Below are positions 24,022-32,764 of a stretch of 64,000 nt of DNA, piece after piece (the first letter of the stretch is position 1; each line of letters opens with the position of its first letter). Both the position numbers and the translations under genes were made by a program. The stretch is from NCBI GenBank assembly GCA_027452215.1, contig DAIDGQ010000039.1, positions 82,623 to 146,622 of the forward strand, written 5' to 3'. This stretch comes from Granulicella sp. (lineage in GTDB: Bacteria; Acidobacteriota; Terriglobia; Terriglobales; Acidobacteriaceae). The notes beneath the pieces were generated by a model, which made no database searches, was not told the origin of the DNA, and saw only the letters and a list, made by a program, of their open reading frames with translations.

Positions 24022-26031
24022 GTGCATCAAAACGTGTTAAAGAGTCAGAGAGACAAATCGCGGGATCTAAAGGCTCGAATCATTACCGGAAGCGTTGTCC
24101 TGCTCTCGGGTTCGAGTTTGGCAACAGCGATCAATCTTGCCTACAACATGGCCGTTGCCCGGTTCCTCGGCCCCAAGGGTTTTGGACACGCAACTGCCGT
24201 CTACACGCTGCTCACCATCACCTCCGCCGTCACCCTGTCATTCCAGATCACCGCCGCGAAGGTCGTAGCGCAGCAGAATTCGGCAGAGCGCAGAGACGCT
24301 GTCTATCGCGACCTCCACCGTGCATCCTGGGCGTGTGGCTTGATCGCCGGGCTGATCCTCGTTCTGTTCCGTCAGGGGATTACCAACTACCTCAACCTAC
24401 CAAACACCCTGCTCGTCGTATTCCTGGGTATTGGCACGGCCTTCTATGTTCCGCTCGGGAGTCGTCGCGGTTACATTCAGGGAGTCTACGGCTTCCATAG
24501 TCTCGCCAAGAACCTCGTCTTCGAGGGAGCGATTCGGCTCGGCGGATCCCTTCTGATGATCCTTCTCGGCTTTGGCGTCACCGGAGTCATCGCCGCCAAC
24601 GCAGCCGCCATGGCCGTCGCCTACATTGCAATCGCGCCCAAGCTCTCCGCCCGTATACCCAACCCTCTTCGCTTCGGCACCGCCTTCCGCGAGATCTCCC
24701 AGGCACTTGTCTTTTTCTCCGGCCAGGTGCTCATCAATAACTGCGATATCGTGCTGGTGAAGCATTTCTTTATCGCGGAACAAGCAGGCCTCTACGCCGC
24801 CGTCGCGCTGGTTGGAAGAGTCACTTTCTCCTTCTCTTCAGCCGTCGTCAACAGCATGTTCCCAGTGGTTGCAGGTTCGGGTGCCGAAGAGCGGAAGAGC
24901 CTCTCCCTGATTGCTACTTCACTGCTCCTGGTGCTGACCGTCGGAAGCGTATTCGCTCTCTGCCTCCGCTTCACCCCGGCCTGGATCTGGACCAGAATCT
25001 TCGGAGCCAGTTTCCAGATTCCCGGTCCTCACGGCTTCCCCTATCTCCTCGCGCTCTATGCTATCGAGACCGTCATCTACTCGCTCAGCGTCGTCATTAT
25101 TACCTACGAGATGTCTTACAAGATCGCCAACACCAGCTGGCTCCAGCTGCTCTTCAGCGGTGTCCTCATCGCCAGTATCTGCCGCTACCACGATTCCCTG
25201 CAGCAGGTCATCGTGGTTCAACTGGTCCTCATGACCATCCTTCTCCTCGTCGTCGGAGCACAGTTCCTCATCTCCACCCTACGAGCTTCAACACTGCTCG
25301 TGAACGAAGGGGCGCGCCCCATTCGCCTCATTCGCAGAATCTCCGAAGATGATGTTATCTCCGAGTTCATCAAGAGCGACTTTGAAAATGTCGCCTACCG
25401 TAAATATCACGAGTCGCTGCGAACCATGGTCTACTCCGCCGACCTCGACAGCCAGAGCGAAAGTGCCAAGCGGAGGGCCCTCCTCTTTCTGCGGCATCGC
25501 TCCCTCTGGCACGAGCTTCCCTCCGACATCGAATGGTACGAAGCCGAGATGACCGAAGCCAACCTTGATCAGATCCGTGTCTTCCCCCGTGCCCACTGGA
25601 GAAAGATCGCGCGAGGAAATTTCGAGCTCAAGACTGTTGTCAACCAGATGCGAAGCTGGAAGCGAGACCCGGAGGACCCCTTCGTTGAAAAGATCTCCGA
25701 CATCCGCACTGGACTCCTTCAAAAGGAAGCCAGCGTTGGTTCCGTAGTTCTGATCGGCCTGAATGAGCGGGAGCCCATGACCATACTGGACGGAAATCAT
25801 CGCTTCGTTGCGGCAGTCCTTGAAGGCAGGGTCGACCGTCTCCGTTTTGTGTGTGGCCTCTCTCCCCGGATGAACCGGTGCTGCTGGTATAAGACCAATC
25901 TCACCAATCTCGTGTGTTACGGAAGCAACCTTATTCGGCATATAATTTTTCAGCCAGATGCCGAATTGGAACGCCTCTGTGAAGCGTCTAACCCAGCATG
26001 GCCAGATATAGCACCACGTAGCTCTTTGTAA
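24022..26031 (+). CDS. Wzx-like flippase fused to a C-terminal ParB-like domain
   Basis: Fusion of 669 residues. Residues about 20-425 form a MATE/polysaccharide-export flippase with about twelve membrane spans (first span IITGSVVLLSGSSLATAIN, a charged loop at RFLGPKGFG), expected to turn lipid-linked glycan to the outer leaflet. From about residue 426 the chain becomes soluble and charged. It contains VNQMRSWKRDPEDPF and, near residue 587, PMTILDGNHRFVAAVLEG, the DGNHR box of ParB/sulfiredoxin-like nucleotide-binding domains, then Cys-rich CCWYKTNLTNLVCYG. No frameshift separates the halves. The start is uncertain (GTG at 24022 or 24034; a TTG at 23932 would crowd the divergent gene). Confidence 0.8.
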   Translation: MHQNVLKSQRDKSRDLKARIITGSVVLLSGSSLATAINLAYNMAVARFLGPKGFGHATAVYTLLTITSAVTLSFQITAAKVVAQQNSAERRDAVYRDLHRASWACGLIAGLILVLFRQGITNYLNLPNTLLVVFLGIGTAFYVPLGSRRGYIQGVYGFHSLAKNLVFEGAIRLGGSLLMILLGFGVTGVIAANAAAMAVAYIAIAPKLSARIPNPLRFGTAFREISQALVFFSGQVLINNCDIVLVKHFFIAEQAGLYAAVALVGRVTFSFSSAVVNSMFPVVAGSGAEERKSLSLIATSLLLVLTVGSVFALCLRFTPAWIWTRIFGASFQIPGPHGFPYLLALYAIETVIYSLSVVIITYEMSYKIANTSWLQLLFSGVLIASICRYHDSLQQVIVVQLVLMTILLLVVGAQFLISTLRASTLLVNEGARPIRLIRRISEDDVISEFIKSDFENVAYRKYHESLRTMVYSADLDSQSESAKRRALLFLRHRSLWHELPSDIEWYEAEMTEANLDQIRVFPRAHWRKIARGNFELKTVVNQMRSWKRDPEDPFVEKISDIRTGLLQKEASVGSVVLIGLNEREPMTILDGNHRFVAAVLEGRVDRLRFVCGLSPRMNRCCWYKTNLTNLVCYGSNLIRHIIFQPDAELERLCEASNPAWPDIAPRSSL

Positions 26032-26081
26032 CCTTGAACGCTGACTCTATGGAACTACCCCAGGATGAAAGGAAGTACAAC

Positions 26082-26483
26082 ATGACCCTAAGCAAGCGGA
26101 CAGTGCATCTTCAACAGGTACCCGAGCAAGTCACTCCCACCAGAGTGAGCATCATTCTTCAATATCTCCAGAAGAAGTGTACAGAGACCGAACGTCCCCT
26201 CTTTGTCCTCGATTGCTCCCTCGTCCGAACCATGGATACCGCAAACATCCATTTGCTGCTCTCATGCCTGGAAGAGGTCATGAAGTGTAATGGAGATGTG
26301 CGTCTGGCTGCCCTCAGCACCGAAGCCGAAGAAACTCTCCGCCTTTCCGGCGTCAGCCGTCTTTTTGAGACTTACCCGACCGCTGAAGCTGCCATCCTCA
26401 GCTTCCAGAAACGTGCTTCCAGCATGGCCCCTCTCGAATTCGAAGTCGAAGTCGTCGACCTCAAATCCGGATTGGCGGCGTAG
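26082..26483 (+). CDS. STAS-domain protein
   Basis: Cytoplasmic 133-residue protein of the anti-sigma-factor-antagonist fold. The sequence has the expected order of strand, helix and the core RPLFVLDCSLVRTMDTANIHLLLSCLEE, in which the usual serine phospho-site after D is at T/D-T (MDTANIHLL), then helix MKCNGDVRLAAL and the strand LFETYPTAEAAIL. A short charged tail follows. The ATG at 26082 follows AAAGGAAG at seven bases; upstream in-frame starts lack this. It follows the flippase fusion by about 50 bases. In such loci STAS proteins can pass phospho-switch signals to biosynthesis, but no kinase or phosphatase partner is in view. Confidence 0.82.
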   Translation: MTLSKRTVHLQQVPEQVTPTRVSIILQYLQKKCTETERPLFVLDCSLVRTMDTANIHLLLSCLEEVMKCNGDVRLAALSTEAEETLRLSGVSRLFETYPTAEAAILSFQKRASSMAPLEFEVEVVDLKSGLAA

Positions 26484-26540
26484 CCACTCGATGACGACAC
26501 ATTCAATTCATGCAGCGGTGGACGAGTTCGGGAGCCCTCG

Positions 26541-27023
26541 ATGAGAGTCTTGAATTTCTGGCCGGGGCGCTACATCGTCGTCTTCCTCATGGCTTCTTTG
26601 GTCGTGCCGTTCGGCGTGGCTGAAACCAACCCGGGCCCCCGGCCAATGGCCGCCCAGACAACGAGCGTAGCCACTGCCCAGGCGACACTCCCCTCTGCGC
26701 CTTCTGCAGACGTCGTCCCACAGACGCCCTCCCAGCCAGCCCAGGGAACGACCCCTGTGCAGACTCCTGCCCCTCAAGACTCGAGCTCGCAGACCACACA
26801 AAACAAACAAGATACTTCGTCCCCTGCACCAGTCGGCACAGCAGCGGCACCCTATCAGAAGCAAGAGGGAGTTTCTGCATCTAAGCCAGTAGGAGCGGCC
26901 ATTGCGCCCGGAAAACAGCGGCGCATCCGTTCCATCGCTATCAGAGTAGGGCTTCTGGTGGGCGCTGGCATCGCGATAGGAGTCGTGACGGCGGCATCGC
27001 TAGGCAGTTCAAGTCGGCCATAG
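26541..27023 (+). CDS. exported Pro/Thr/Gln-rich protein with C-terminal anchor
   Basis: A 160-residue protein of unknown function. It has an N-terminal signal (VVFLMASLVVPFGVAE), a low-complexity middle rich in Pro, Thr, Gln and Ser (about residues 30-115), and a C-terminal hydrophobic span after a basic stretch (KQRRIRSIAIRVGLLVGAGIAIG, tail AASLGSSSRP). It may be membrane-tethered with a flexible extracytoplasmic linker. GGGAG lies before the ATG. It lies between the STAS and kinase-like genes on the same strand, so it is probably in one transcript. Confidence 0.65.
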   Translation: MRVLNFWPGRYIVVFLMASLVVPFGVAETNPGPRPMAAQTTSVATAQATLPSAPSADVVPQTPSQPAQGTTPVQTPAPQDSSSQTTQNKQDTSSPAPVGTAAAPYQKQEGVSASKPVGAAIAPGKQRRIRSIAIRVGLLVGAGIAIGVVTAASLGSSSRP

Positions 27024-27060
27024 TACCCCAACCGTTTCAAGTTCTCAGGGCATAGACACG

Positions 27061-27774
27061 ATGGACACCTCAAAGCCCGACCGCGCCATGTTGGTTAGTT
27101 TTTCTGGAATCGATGGTGCTGGAAAAAGCACGCAAATCTCCAACCTGTGCGATAACCTGCGAGCCGGAGGCCTCAAGGTCCGGCTGATAACCTTCTGGGA
27201 TGACGTAGCGCAATTGAGATCCTTTCGCGAGGGAGCCACCCACAAGCTCTTCCATGGTGACCAGGGAGTCGGATCTCAGGAGGCCCCGATTCGCCGTCGT
27301 GATAAGGACGTCCGTTCGCCGCTTATGAGCCTCTGCCGTATGGCCTTCTATTTCCTCGATGCTCTCTCTCTTCGACGCATCGCCACCAAAGCGATTCACT
27401 CCAACGTAGATGTCGTCATCTTTGATCGCTACATGTACGACGAGTTGGCGAACCTCAACCTCTCTCGCTCCGTCACCAGATTCTATGTGCAAAGCATCAT
27501 GAAGATCGTACCCAGGCCGGACATCAGTTTCTTGCTCGACGCGGATCCGGTGATAGCCTTCACCAGAAAGCCCGAATACCCCCTCGAGTTCCTCCACCTC
27601 AACCGCAAGGTGTATCTCAACCTCAGCCAATTTATAGGCGGAATCACCGTCATTCCGCCCAATCCCATCGCGGAGGTCAAAGCCGAAATTGCGCGCTACA
27701 TATTCGGCGCACACTTCGCCGGAGTCCGCCTCACTCAGGCTCCAGCCGATCTAGGTGACAACATTCTTCTCTAA
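27061..27774 (+). CDS. thymidylate-kinase-like P-loop protein
   Basis: Cytoplasmic protein of 237 residues with the P-loop FSGIDGAGKSTQ at residues 14-25, the exact nucleotide-binding loop of TMP kinases. The later DRY motif (FDRYMYDE) and the LID-like basic region (RRRDKDVR) also fit. It lacks part of the normal substrate pocket, and it lies in a polysaccharide locus where TMK-like proteins recur without a role in dTTP supply. It may phosphorylate a different small molecule or act in regulation. A separate housekeeping tmk is expected elsewhere. The gene ends directly before a 16-bp terminator stem. Confidence 0.8.
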   Translation: MDTSKPDRAMLVSFSGIDGAGKSTQISNLCDNLRAGGLKVRLITFWDDVAQLRSFREGATHKLFHGDQGVGSQEAPIRRRDKDVRSPLMSLCRMAFYFLDALSLRRIATKAIHSNVDVVIFDRYMYDELANLNLSRSVTRFYVQSIMKIVPRPDISFLLDADPVIAFTRKPEYPLEFLHLNRKVYLNLSQFIGGITVIPPNPIAEVKAEIARYIFGAHFAGVRLTQAPADLGDNILL

Positions 27775-27817
27775 GCAAGATACGATCGGCCGCATATTCG
27801 ACCGATCGTATCTTGCT
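27774..27817. terminator. strong bidirectional terminator
   Basis: A 16-bp perfect stem (27774-27789 with 27802-27817) with a 12-base loop begins at the stop codon of the thymidylate-kinase-like gene and separates it from the convergent gene at 27867-29153. GTTACTTTC follows on the plus side. Confidence 0.8.
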
Positions 27818-27866
27818 GTTACTTTCGATTCAACACACTCAGCGCAACCCTCCTGAACACCTCAAC

Positions 27867-29153
27867 CTACCAGTACGTCACATTCAATTTATCCAAGTAG
27901 GTCGTGTTCGGAGACTGGTTGTAATTTCCATCCATCTGGTAGTTAACAGTCATGCCCCACCATCCCGAAGGAACCGGGAACGGAGCCACTGTCTGATTGA
28001 TCGTGTGCGTAACCCCGTTCACCGTGATCGACTGATACAGTAGGTCGTTGTTGGCCTCGCGCTGCACCTGAATGGTCACATGGTTCCATGCGGCATTGTT
28101 CAAACTACACGGAATACTCGTTGGAACCCATTGCGCATTGACGTTGTTCCAGATGTCCCAGACGCCATCTGCCAGATGGTTGCACTCAGTTCCCCACTCC
28201 ATCCCCACGCCGTTCATATACATATTGATGTCGAATTCCAGGTCCTGTGTCACGGCAAAGTTCGTCACATAGACATAGGTATCGACGGTCATGTTATGAA
28301 TGGTCGGAAGCAGGGTGTGGCTCGTGTCGGGCAGCCCTTCGGTCGTCCCATCCCCAATGAGCGGATTCGACCAAAGCACGTCAGAGTAGGGAGTCGTCCC
28401 TCCAATATTGAACTGCGTTGCATTTCCGCTGAGCGAAGGCGAGCTCAAATGCGGAATCATCGACCACGTAATGCCCGGGCAGGAAGAGGTGCAGATGTTG
28501 TATGTGGGTGCGAGTTCGCCCCACTGGTTCCATCCGCCCAGCGCCTGAATACTCGGCAGCGTCGTTCCCGTTACCGTCACGTTCACCAGCGTAACCGAGC
28601 TCCCGCCGCAGTTGTCCCAGTCCTGCACCACCGTGTTATGTGTTCCGCCAGAGAGCGGCAGCTGTGTATTCAGGCTTGATCCCTGCGTCACATAGGCCAA
28701 CTGGTTGTCCACGTAGATGCCGGTCGCCGCCACACCCTTGGCGCAGGCTGTCGTCGCTGTGGCCACATAGGCCGCTGGAGACGAAAGCGTGCTTCCATTT
28801 GCGGGCGAAACGACCGAAACGCCAGACTGTGTACTCACCGTCAACGCCAACCCCGCCGACGTCGCTCCACCGCAATAATCCCACTCCTGCACAACTGCCA
28901 GATGCTTTCCCGTGGCGAGGTTCAGTGTGGTATTCAGATTGATACCATTAACCACATAATCCAGACTGTTATCAATGTATACGCCCATCGCCGCCACGCC
29001 CTTCGAACAGGTGGTCGTGTTGGCGGAAGCGACGAATTGAACGCTCGTCCCCACCGTACTTCCCGTTGTGGGCGCGCTCACGACAACCGTTGCAAATGCA
29101 GGGGCTGCAGCCGCCAGAATAGACACAATTAAAGCAGTGGTAATCATTCTCAT
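27867..29153 (-). CDS. secreted protein with tandem Ig-like repeats and a lectin-like domain
   Basis: Exported 428-residue protein. The signal peptide (about residues 1-22, ending AFA-T) is followed by two similar repeats of about 85 residues, each with the same order: TVxSPxxGSTV, a Cys before KGVAAxGxYxDN, and a closing VxxWDxCGG with a second Cys that would pair. From about 205 there is a different domain, rich in Trp and Asn (GGWNQWGELAPTYNICTSSC and WNHVTIQVQREANNDLLYQ), resembling a concanavalin-type or other carbohydrate-binding sandwich. It is probably a glycan-binding or adhesin protein. It is read alone, convergent with the kinase-like gene. Confidence 0.78.
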   Translation of the reverse strand: MRMITTALIVSILAAAAPAFATVVVSAPTTGSTVGTSVQFVASANTTTCSKGVAAMGVYIDNSLDYVVNGINLNTTLNLATGKHLAVVQEWDYCGGATSAGLALTVSTQSGVSVVSPANGSTLSSPAAYVATATTACAKGVAATGIYVDNQLAYVTQGSSLNTQLPLSGGTHNTVVQDWDNCGGSSVTLVNVTVTGTTLPSIQALGGWNQWGELAPTYNICTSSCPGITWSMIPHLSSPSLSGNATQFNIGGTTPYSDVLWSNPLIGDGTTEGLPDTSHTLLPTIHNMTVDTYVYVTNFAVTQDLEFDINMYMNGVGMEWGTECNHLADGVWDIWNNVNAQWVPTSIPCSLNNAAWNHVTIQVQREANNDLLYQSITVNGVTHTINQTVAPFPVPSGWWGMTVNYQMDGNYNQSPNTTYLDKLNVTYW

Positions 29154-29590
29154 GGAGTATGCCTTGTGGTTAGAGGGTTCTGCGTACGGCAGGTCTTCGT
29201 ATCGGCGTATCCTGGGAGAAGTCCTACACAGGCTCGTTGTCTCTTCGGGCTGTTCTCAGCGTCGGAATAATCTTTTCCCGACGACCTCTTCACAACCATC
29301 TATCGTACAAAATGTGCCAGAGCATTAAGTTGCCCAAACAGACCCTAATAAATCGACCTCATCAGAGACTGCGCAGAGTTCGGCGGACAGCGCCCGCAAA
29401 CTCGCAGCACTACAGTTAATTCAAATGAGAAGCAACCAAATGCGACGTTACACACATCCTACATCTAAGGTGCGCGAATTCTCCACACCCTAGTAACTTT
29501 CTAGATTCTCCCCTCTTGCGTGTGGATATCTTATTTGGTGAGACGATGGATCGATGCCGTCTGCCTGCGCTGAAACAACGAGGACCCTAG
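29154..29590. other. intergenic divergent region without a gene
   Basis: These 437 bases separate two divergent exported-protein genes. No small gene with a ribosome-binding site, no RNA and no operator was seen. It must contain both promoters. Confidence 0.5.
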
Positions 29591-30379
29591 ATGAAGCTCT
29601 CCTTTGCAGATCTCCTTGCAACTCAAAGGGTAACGTTCCGTTTTGTCACCGTGGTTTGGATCGCTTCTCTCTGCTTCATCTCCTTCTCCGGCATCCTTCA
29701 GGCAAGCACCATCGCCCCTAAAGCCTCTCACCGCCACGCCACCCATCTGCGAAGAGCCATTCCCTCCGCCGAAAAGCCTCCAGCCCCAAAGAGGGTTAGC
29801 GCCCGAAAGAGAATCGCTGCCCATCTAACCCCGCCCACGCAAGCCAATCCGGAGCCAACTCCGCCGCAGACGCAGCCCCATGTACCGCCGTCGTCCAAGC
29901 CCGCCGCCACCGGCCAGCCGGCCCAAATCACACTAAAGAACGGTCTTCTAACCGTAACCGCAAATGACTCCGACCTCAACCAGATTCTGACGGAGATTTC
30001 GAACCGCAGCGGCATGGCCATCGAAGGATCCATCCGAGGCATTCGAGTCTTTGGCATCTACGGCCCGGACACATCCAGCAGCGTTCTCACCGATCTCCTC
30101 ACGGGGCTCGGCTACAACTTCATGATGATCGGAGCCACGCAAAACGGCCCTCCCCGCGAGCTGCAACTCACACTTCGCAGCCAAAACACAGCGCCGATTC
30201 CCGCCCCAACGCCCGCCACCCTCGCACCCAATCACCCCGATACTGCCCCCGAGCAAGAGGTACCCGGCCCCGGAGCCGTGACAACAGTCCCCCCCGAACC
30301 ACAAAATCAACAAGATCGAGTCCAGCAGAACCTGCAGCGTCTCGAGCAGATGCGAGCACCCCAACGGCCCCCGCAATAA
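29591..30379 (+). CDS. exported protein with secretin-type (STN) domain
   Basis: Protein of 262 residues. It has an N-terminal signal anchor, a Pro- and basic-rich linker (about 45-110), then a domain with QITLKNGLLTVTANDSDLNQILTEISNRSGMAIEG, which has the layout of the STN (secretin and TonB N-terminal) fold: a strand, the D-xx-L-xx-I-L helix, then a second strand around GIRVFGIYGPDTSSSVLTDLL. The tail is again Pro/Gln-rich. It does not carry a secretin pore. It may be a periplasmic adaptor that docks onto a pilus or secretion channel. The ATG follows GAGGA. Confidence 0.72.
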   Translation: MKLSFADLLATQRVTFRFVTVVWIASLCFISFSGILQASTIAPKASHRHATHLRRAIPSAEKPPAPKRVSARKRIAAHLTPPTQANPEPTPPQTQPHVPPSSKPAATGQPAQITLKNGLLTVTANDSDLNQILTEISNRSGMAIEGSIRGIRVFGIYGPDTSSSVLTDLLTGLGYNFMMIGATQNGPPRELQLTLRSQNTAPIPAPTPATLAPNHPDTAPEQEVPGPGAVTTVPPEPQNQQDRVQQNLQRLEQMRAPQRPPQ

Positions 30380-30712
30380 ACATGCCCCCGCGAAACATTC
30401 CAGCCTGGCAACTCCGGTCTCGCCTTCGTCTCACCACAGCGAACGTCCTGCCAAATTCCCGGGTTCAGAATTCGGGGCCTTGCGCTCCGCCGAACGACCG
30501 CAAAATCTCATAGCCATCGCCCTGCACTGGAGCCTTTTCCCGTTCCCAAACTCCACGCACGTACAGTGTCTGTTTCTTTAGCATGCCGCCCTCCATAAAG
30601 ACAAAATATCGAAGTAGCACCACAAGTAGCACCGGCACTTTGGACGCGAAAAAGCCTCTCAGGCTGAGAGGCTTTGGTCCTTGTAACCTATTCATTTTGT
30701 CGAGCTTATCTG
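30380..30712. other. intergenic region before tRNA-Leu
   Basis: This stretch of 333 bases has no coding frame with support. It contains the intrinsic terminator of the tRNA at 30651-30675 and otherwise nothing recognised. Confidence 0.5.
30651..30675 (-). terminator. intrinsic terminator of tRNA-Leu(CAA)
   Basis: Ten-base stem AAAGCCTCTC with GAGAGGCTTT and a five-base loop; on the minus strand the stem is followed by TTTTTCGCG. It lies about 40 bases beyond the CCA end of the tRNA. Confidence 0.85.
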
Positions 30713-30799
30713 TGGTGCCGGGAGGGGGGGTCGAACCCCCACGAGGTTGCCCTCGGCGGATTTTGAGTCCGCTGCGTCTGCCAGTTCCGCCATCCCGGC
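30713..30799 (-). tRNA. tRNA-Leu(CAA)
   Basis: Class II tRNA of 87 bases including an encoded CCA. The acceptor stem GCCGGGA pairs with TCCCGGC. The anticodon arm GCGGA-CTCAAAA-TCCGC puts CAA in the loop (reads UUG), a long variable arm follows (CCGAGGGCAACCTCG), and the T loop is GTTCGAC. All arms close. It reads the rare UUG codon for leucine. Confidence 0.97.
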
Positions 30800-30843
30800 G
30801 CTTCTCAAGTTTACCTCACCCATCGCCGCCTGCGCACGAGAAA

Positions 30844-31860
30844 CTAATGCACACCATCCGCTGGCCGCAACGGCGCCAACTCCGTCGCGCATGCCACCGC
30901 ATTCGTCGCCGCGATACGCAGGTTATCCGCAGCCATCCACACCCACAAGCAGCTTCCCTCCCTGGACGCCGCCGCGCTCACACTCACAACCACCTCGTCC
31001 TTACCGGCGGCACTCTCATTGCTGGGCGAAGGCTCCTCCACCACATCCAACCCCTCGCCATGCAGCGCGGCGCGCACGGTCTCGGCCTCTACTCCCGACC
31101 CAAACTCCAAGAACACTGACGCCGTATAGCCGTGAAACACAGGTGCCTCGATCAATTGCAGCACAATCCTATCAGCCCCTTCGCCTCCCAACAGCGACCC
31201 AAGTTGCCGATGAATCGTCGCCCGCACCGTCTCTAGGCTCACCTTCGCGGCCTCACCCAGCGACGACACCAGGTTGAACGCAACCTGCGTATCGTAGACA
31301 TCCTTCTTCAGCGGCTTAAACGCCAATAATCCAACCGTCTGCTGATGCAGTTCCTCCACCCCGGCGCTCCCGCACTCCGACGCTGGTCGCATCACGGTCG
31401 CAGCCATTCTCGTCAGCCCAAAAGCTTGCAGCCTCGCCTGCAGCATTCCCAGCATCACCGCCACCGGATGCGCCGGAACCAACGCCACCGTCGCCAAATT
31501 CGCAGCCGTTCCACCCTTCATACCGGCAGCACGCACCAGCACCTGTGGCTGCCCCTCCAGCGCTCCGGTCAGGTCGACAATACTCGCTCCCGCCTCATGA
31601 GCATTCTTCCAAAACGCCAGCGTAGTCGCCGCCTCTCCCGCAAAAAACGCCACGTCGATACCCGAAAACGCCTCTGCCGAGATGGGCTGAATGACCATCG
31701 CCTCTTCGCCCGCCGCAGTCATCTGCCCACCCGCTTCCTCCGCATCCAGAAGCGTCAAATCCCACACCACGGCGGTCGCTTTGCTCAGCTCTTCTGCCAA
31801 CTCTTTGCCGAGCAGCGATGATGCTCCAACCACGGCTCCGCGCAATATTCTTCCAGCCAT
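30844..31860 (-). CDS. aspartate-semialdehyde dehydrogenase-like protein without catalytic Cys
   Basis: Protein of 338 residues related to Asd. The NAD(P) loop is VVGASSLLGKEL at residues 10-21, and the dimerisation part is conserved around VFHGYTASVF. In true Asd the nucleophile is in N-P-N-C-S-T; here the equivalent segment at 121-126 is NLATVA, so Cys is replaced by Thr or Ala and the phosphate and semialdehyde chemistry should fail. E. coli has a similar non-catalytic paralogue (Usg-1). A structural or regulatory role is likely, or it acts on another substrate. The ATG follows AGAGGATTGAG. Confidence 0.8.
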   Translation of the reverse strand: MAGRILRGAVVGASSLLGKELAEELSKATAVVWDLTLLDAEEAGGQMTAAGEEAMVIQPISAEAFSGIDVAFFAGEAATTLAFWKNAHEAGASIVDLTGALEGQPQVLVRAAGMKGGTAANLATVALVPAHPVAVMLGMLQARLQAFGLTRMAATVMRPASECGSAGVEELHQQTVGLLAFKPLKKDVYDTQVAFNLVSSLGEAAKVSLETVRATIHRQLGSLLGGEGADRIVLQLIEAPVFHGYTASVFLEFGSGVEAETVRAALHGEGLDVVEEPSPSNESAAGKDEVVVSVSAAASREGSCLWVWMAADNLRIAATNAVACATELAPLRPADGVH

Positions 31861-31924
31861 CTCAATCCTCTGCTTATCCCGCTGGTCTTCCGTTCACCAT
31901 GAACGTCTCCAGCGATCCATCTCT

Positions 31925-32764
31925 TCACACCGCGCTCATGCGTCGTTCCCACGAGTACGCCAATCGAGCAGCTACACCGGACACCAGGTATCCCAGCGCA
32001 ATCACCAACAACGCCACCTGGTCCCACTCCGCAATCACGCCAATCACCACCACCAGCACTACTAGCAACCGTCCCGGTTTGCGAGTCCCTACATCAATCT
32101 CCTTACCACTCCAGAAACGCCAGCTGCTCACCATCAGAAACCCTGTAAACGCCACCAGCGCCAGCCACACCAGCGCCAGCCACAGGTTATGGATGGGCGA
32201 TCCACCCTCAAAATGGATCACCGCGGCCAGCACGCCAGCACCCGCTGGAATGGGCATTCCTACAAAATATTTGCGGCCCGGTCGCCCTGGATTCCGTGGC
32301 TGCGGATTCACGCTGATGTTGAACCGTGCCAGCCGGCACGCGCCCGAGATCAGAAACAGAAAGCACACCACCACCCCAAAGTGCATCACACGCGCTTCGA
32401 TCTCCGGATGCAGCGACGGTGTCAATTGCCGCACGCCCCACAGATACGCCAGCAGGCTCGGCGCCACGCCGAACGTAATCACATCCGCCAGCGAGTCAAG
32501 CTCCTTGCCAAACGCACTGGACGTGTTCGTCATCCTCGCAATGCGGCCGTCCAGACCGTCAAAAATAATCGCAAACGCAATCGCCAGCGAGGCATGATCG
32601 AACGCCGCCGCAGCCAGCGCAGGGTTCGACATCACCGACCCGCGAATGCTCTGCATGATGATGTAGTACCCCAGCGCAATACTGCCCGAGGTAAAAAGCG
32701 ACGGCACCACATACATGCCCCGTCGCGCCGGTGACTGTCGAACTACCTCCTCCGCCTGGCTCAT
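31925..32764 (-). CDS. pssA: CDP-diacylglycerol--serine O-phosphatidyltransferase
   Basis: Inner-membrane enzyme making phosphatidylserine from CDP-diacylglycerol and serine. The 279-residue protein has the CDP-alcohol phosphotransferase signature D-G-x2-D-G-R-x-A-R-x8-G-x3-D-x3-D at DGLDGRIARMTNTSSAFGKE and onward (near residue 69), with several membrane spans. The ATG at 32764 overlaps the stop of psd (ATGA). An extra in-frame upstream segment of about 69 codons lies inside psd and is not coding. psd is upstream, so the two enzymes of phosphatidylethanolamine synthesis are translationally coupled. Confidence 0.93.
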   Translation of the reverse strand: MSQAEEVVRQSPARRGMYVVPSLFTSGSIALGYYIIMQSIRGSVMSNPALAAAAFDHASLAIAFAIIFDGLDGRIARMTNTSSAFGKELDSLADVITFGVAPSLLAYLWGVRQLTPSLHPEIEARVMHFGVVVCFLFLISGACRLARFNISVNPQPRNPGRPGRKYFVGMPIPAGAGVLAAVIHFEGGSPIHNLWLALVWLALVAFTGFLMVSSWRFWSGKEIDVGTRKPGRLLVVLVVVIGVIAEWDQVALLVIALGYLVSGVAARLAYSWERRMSAV

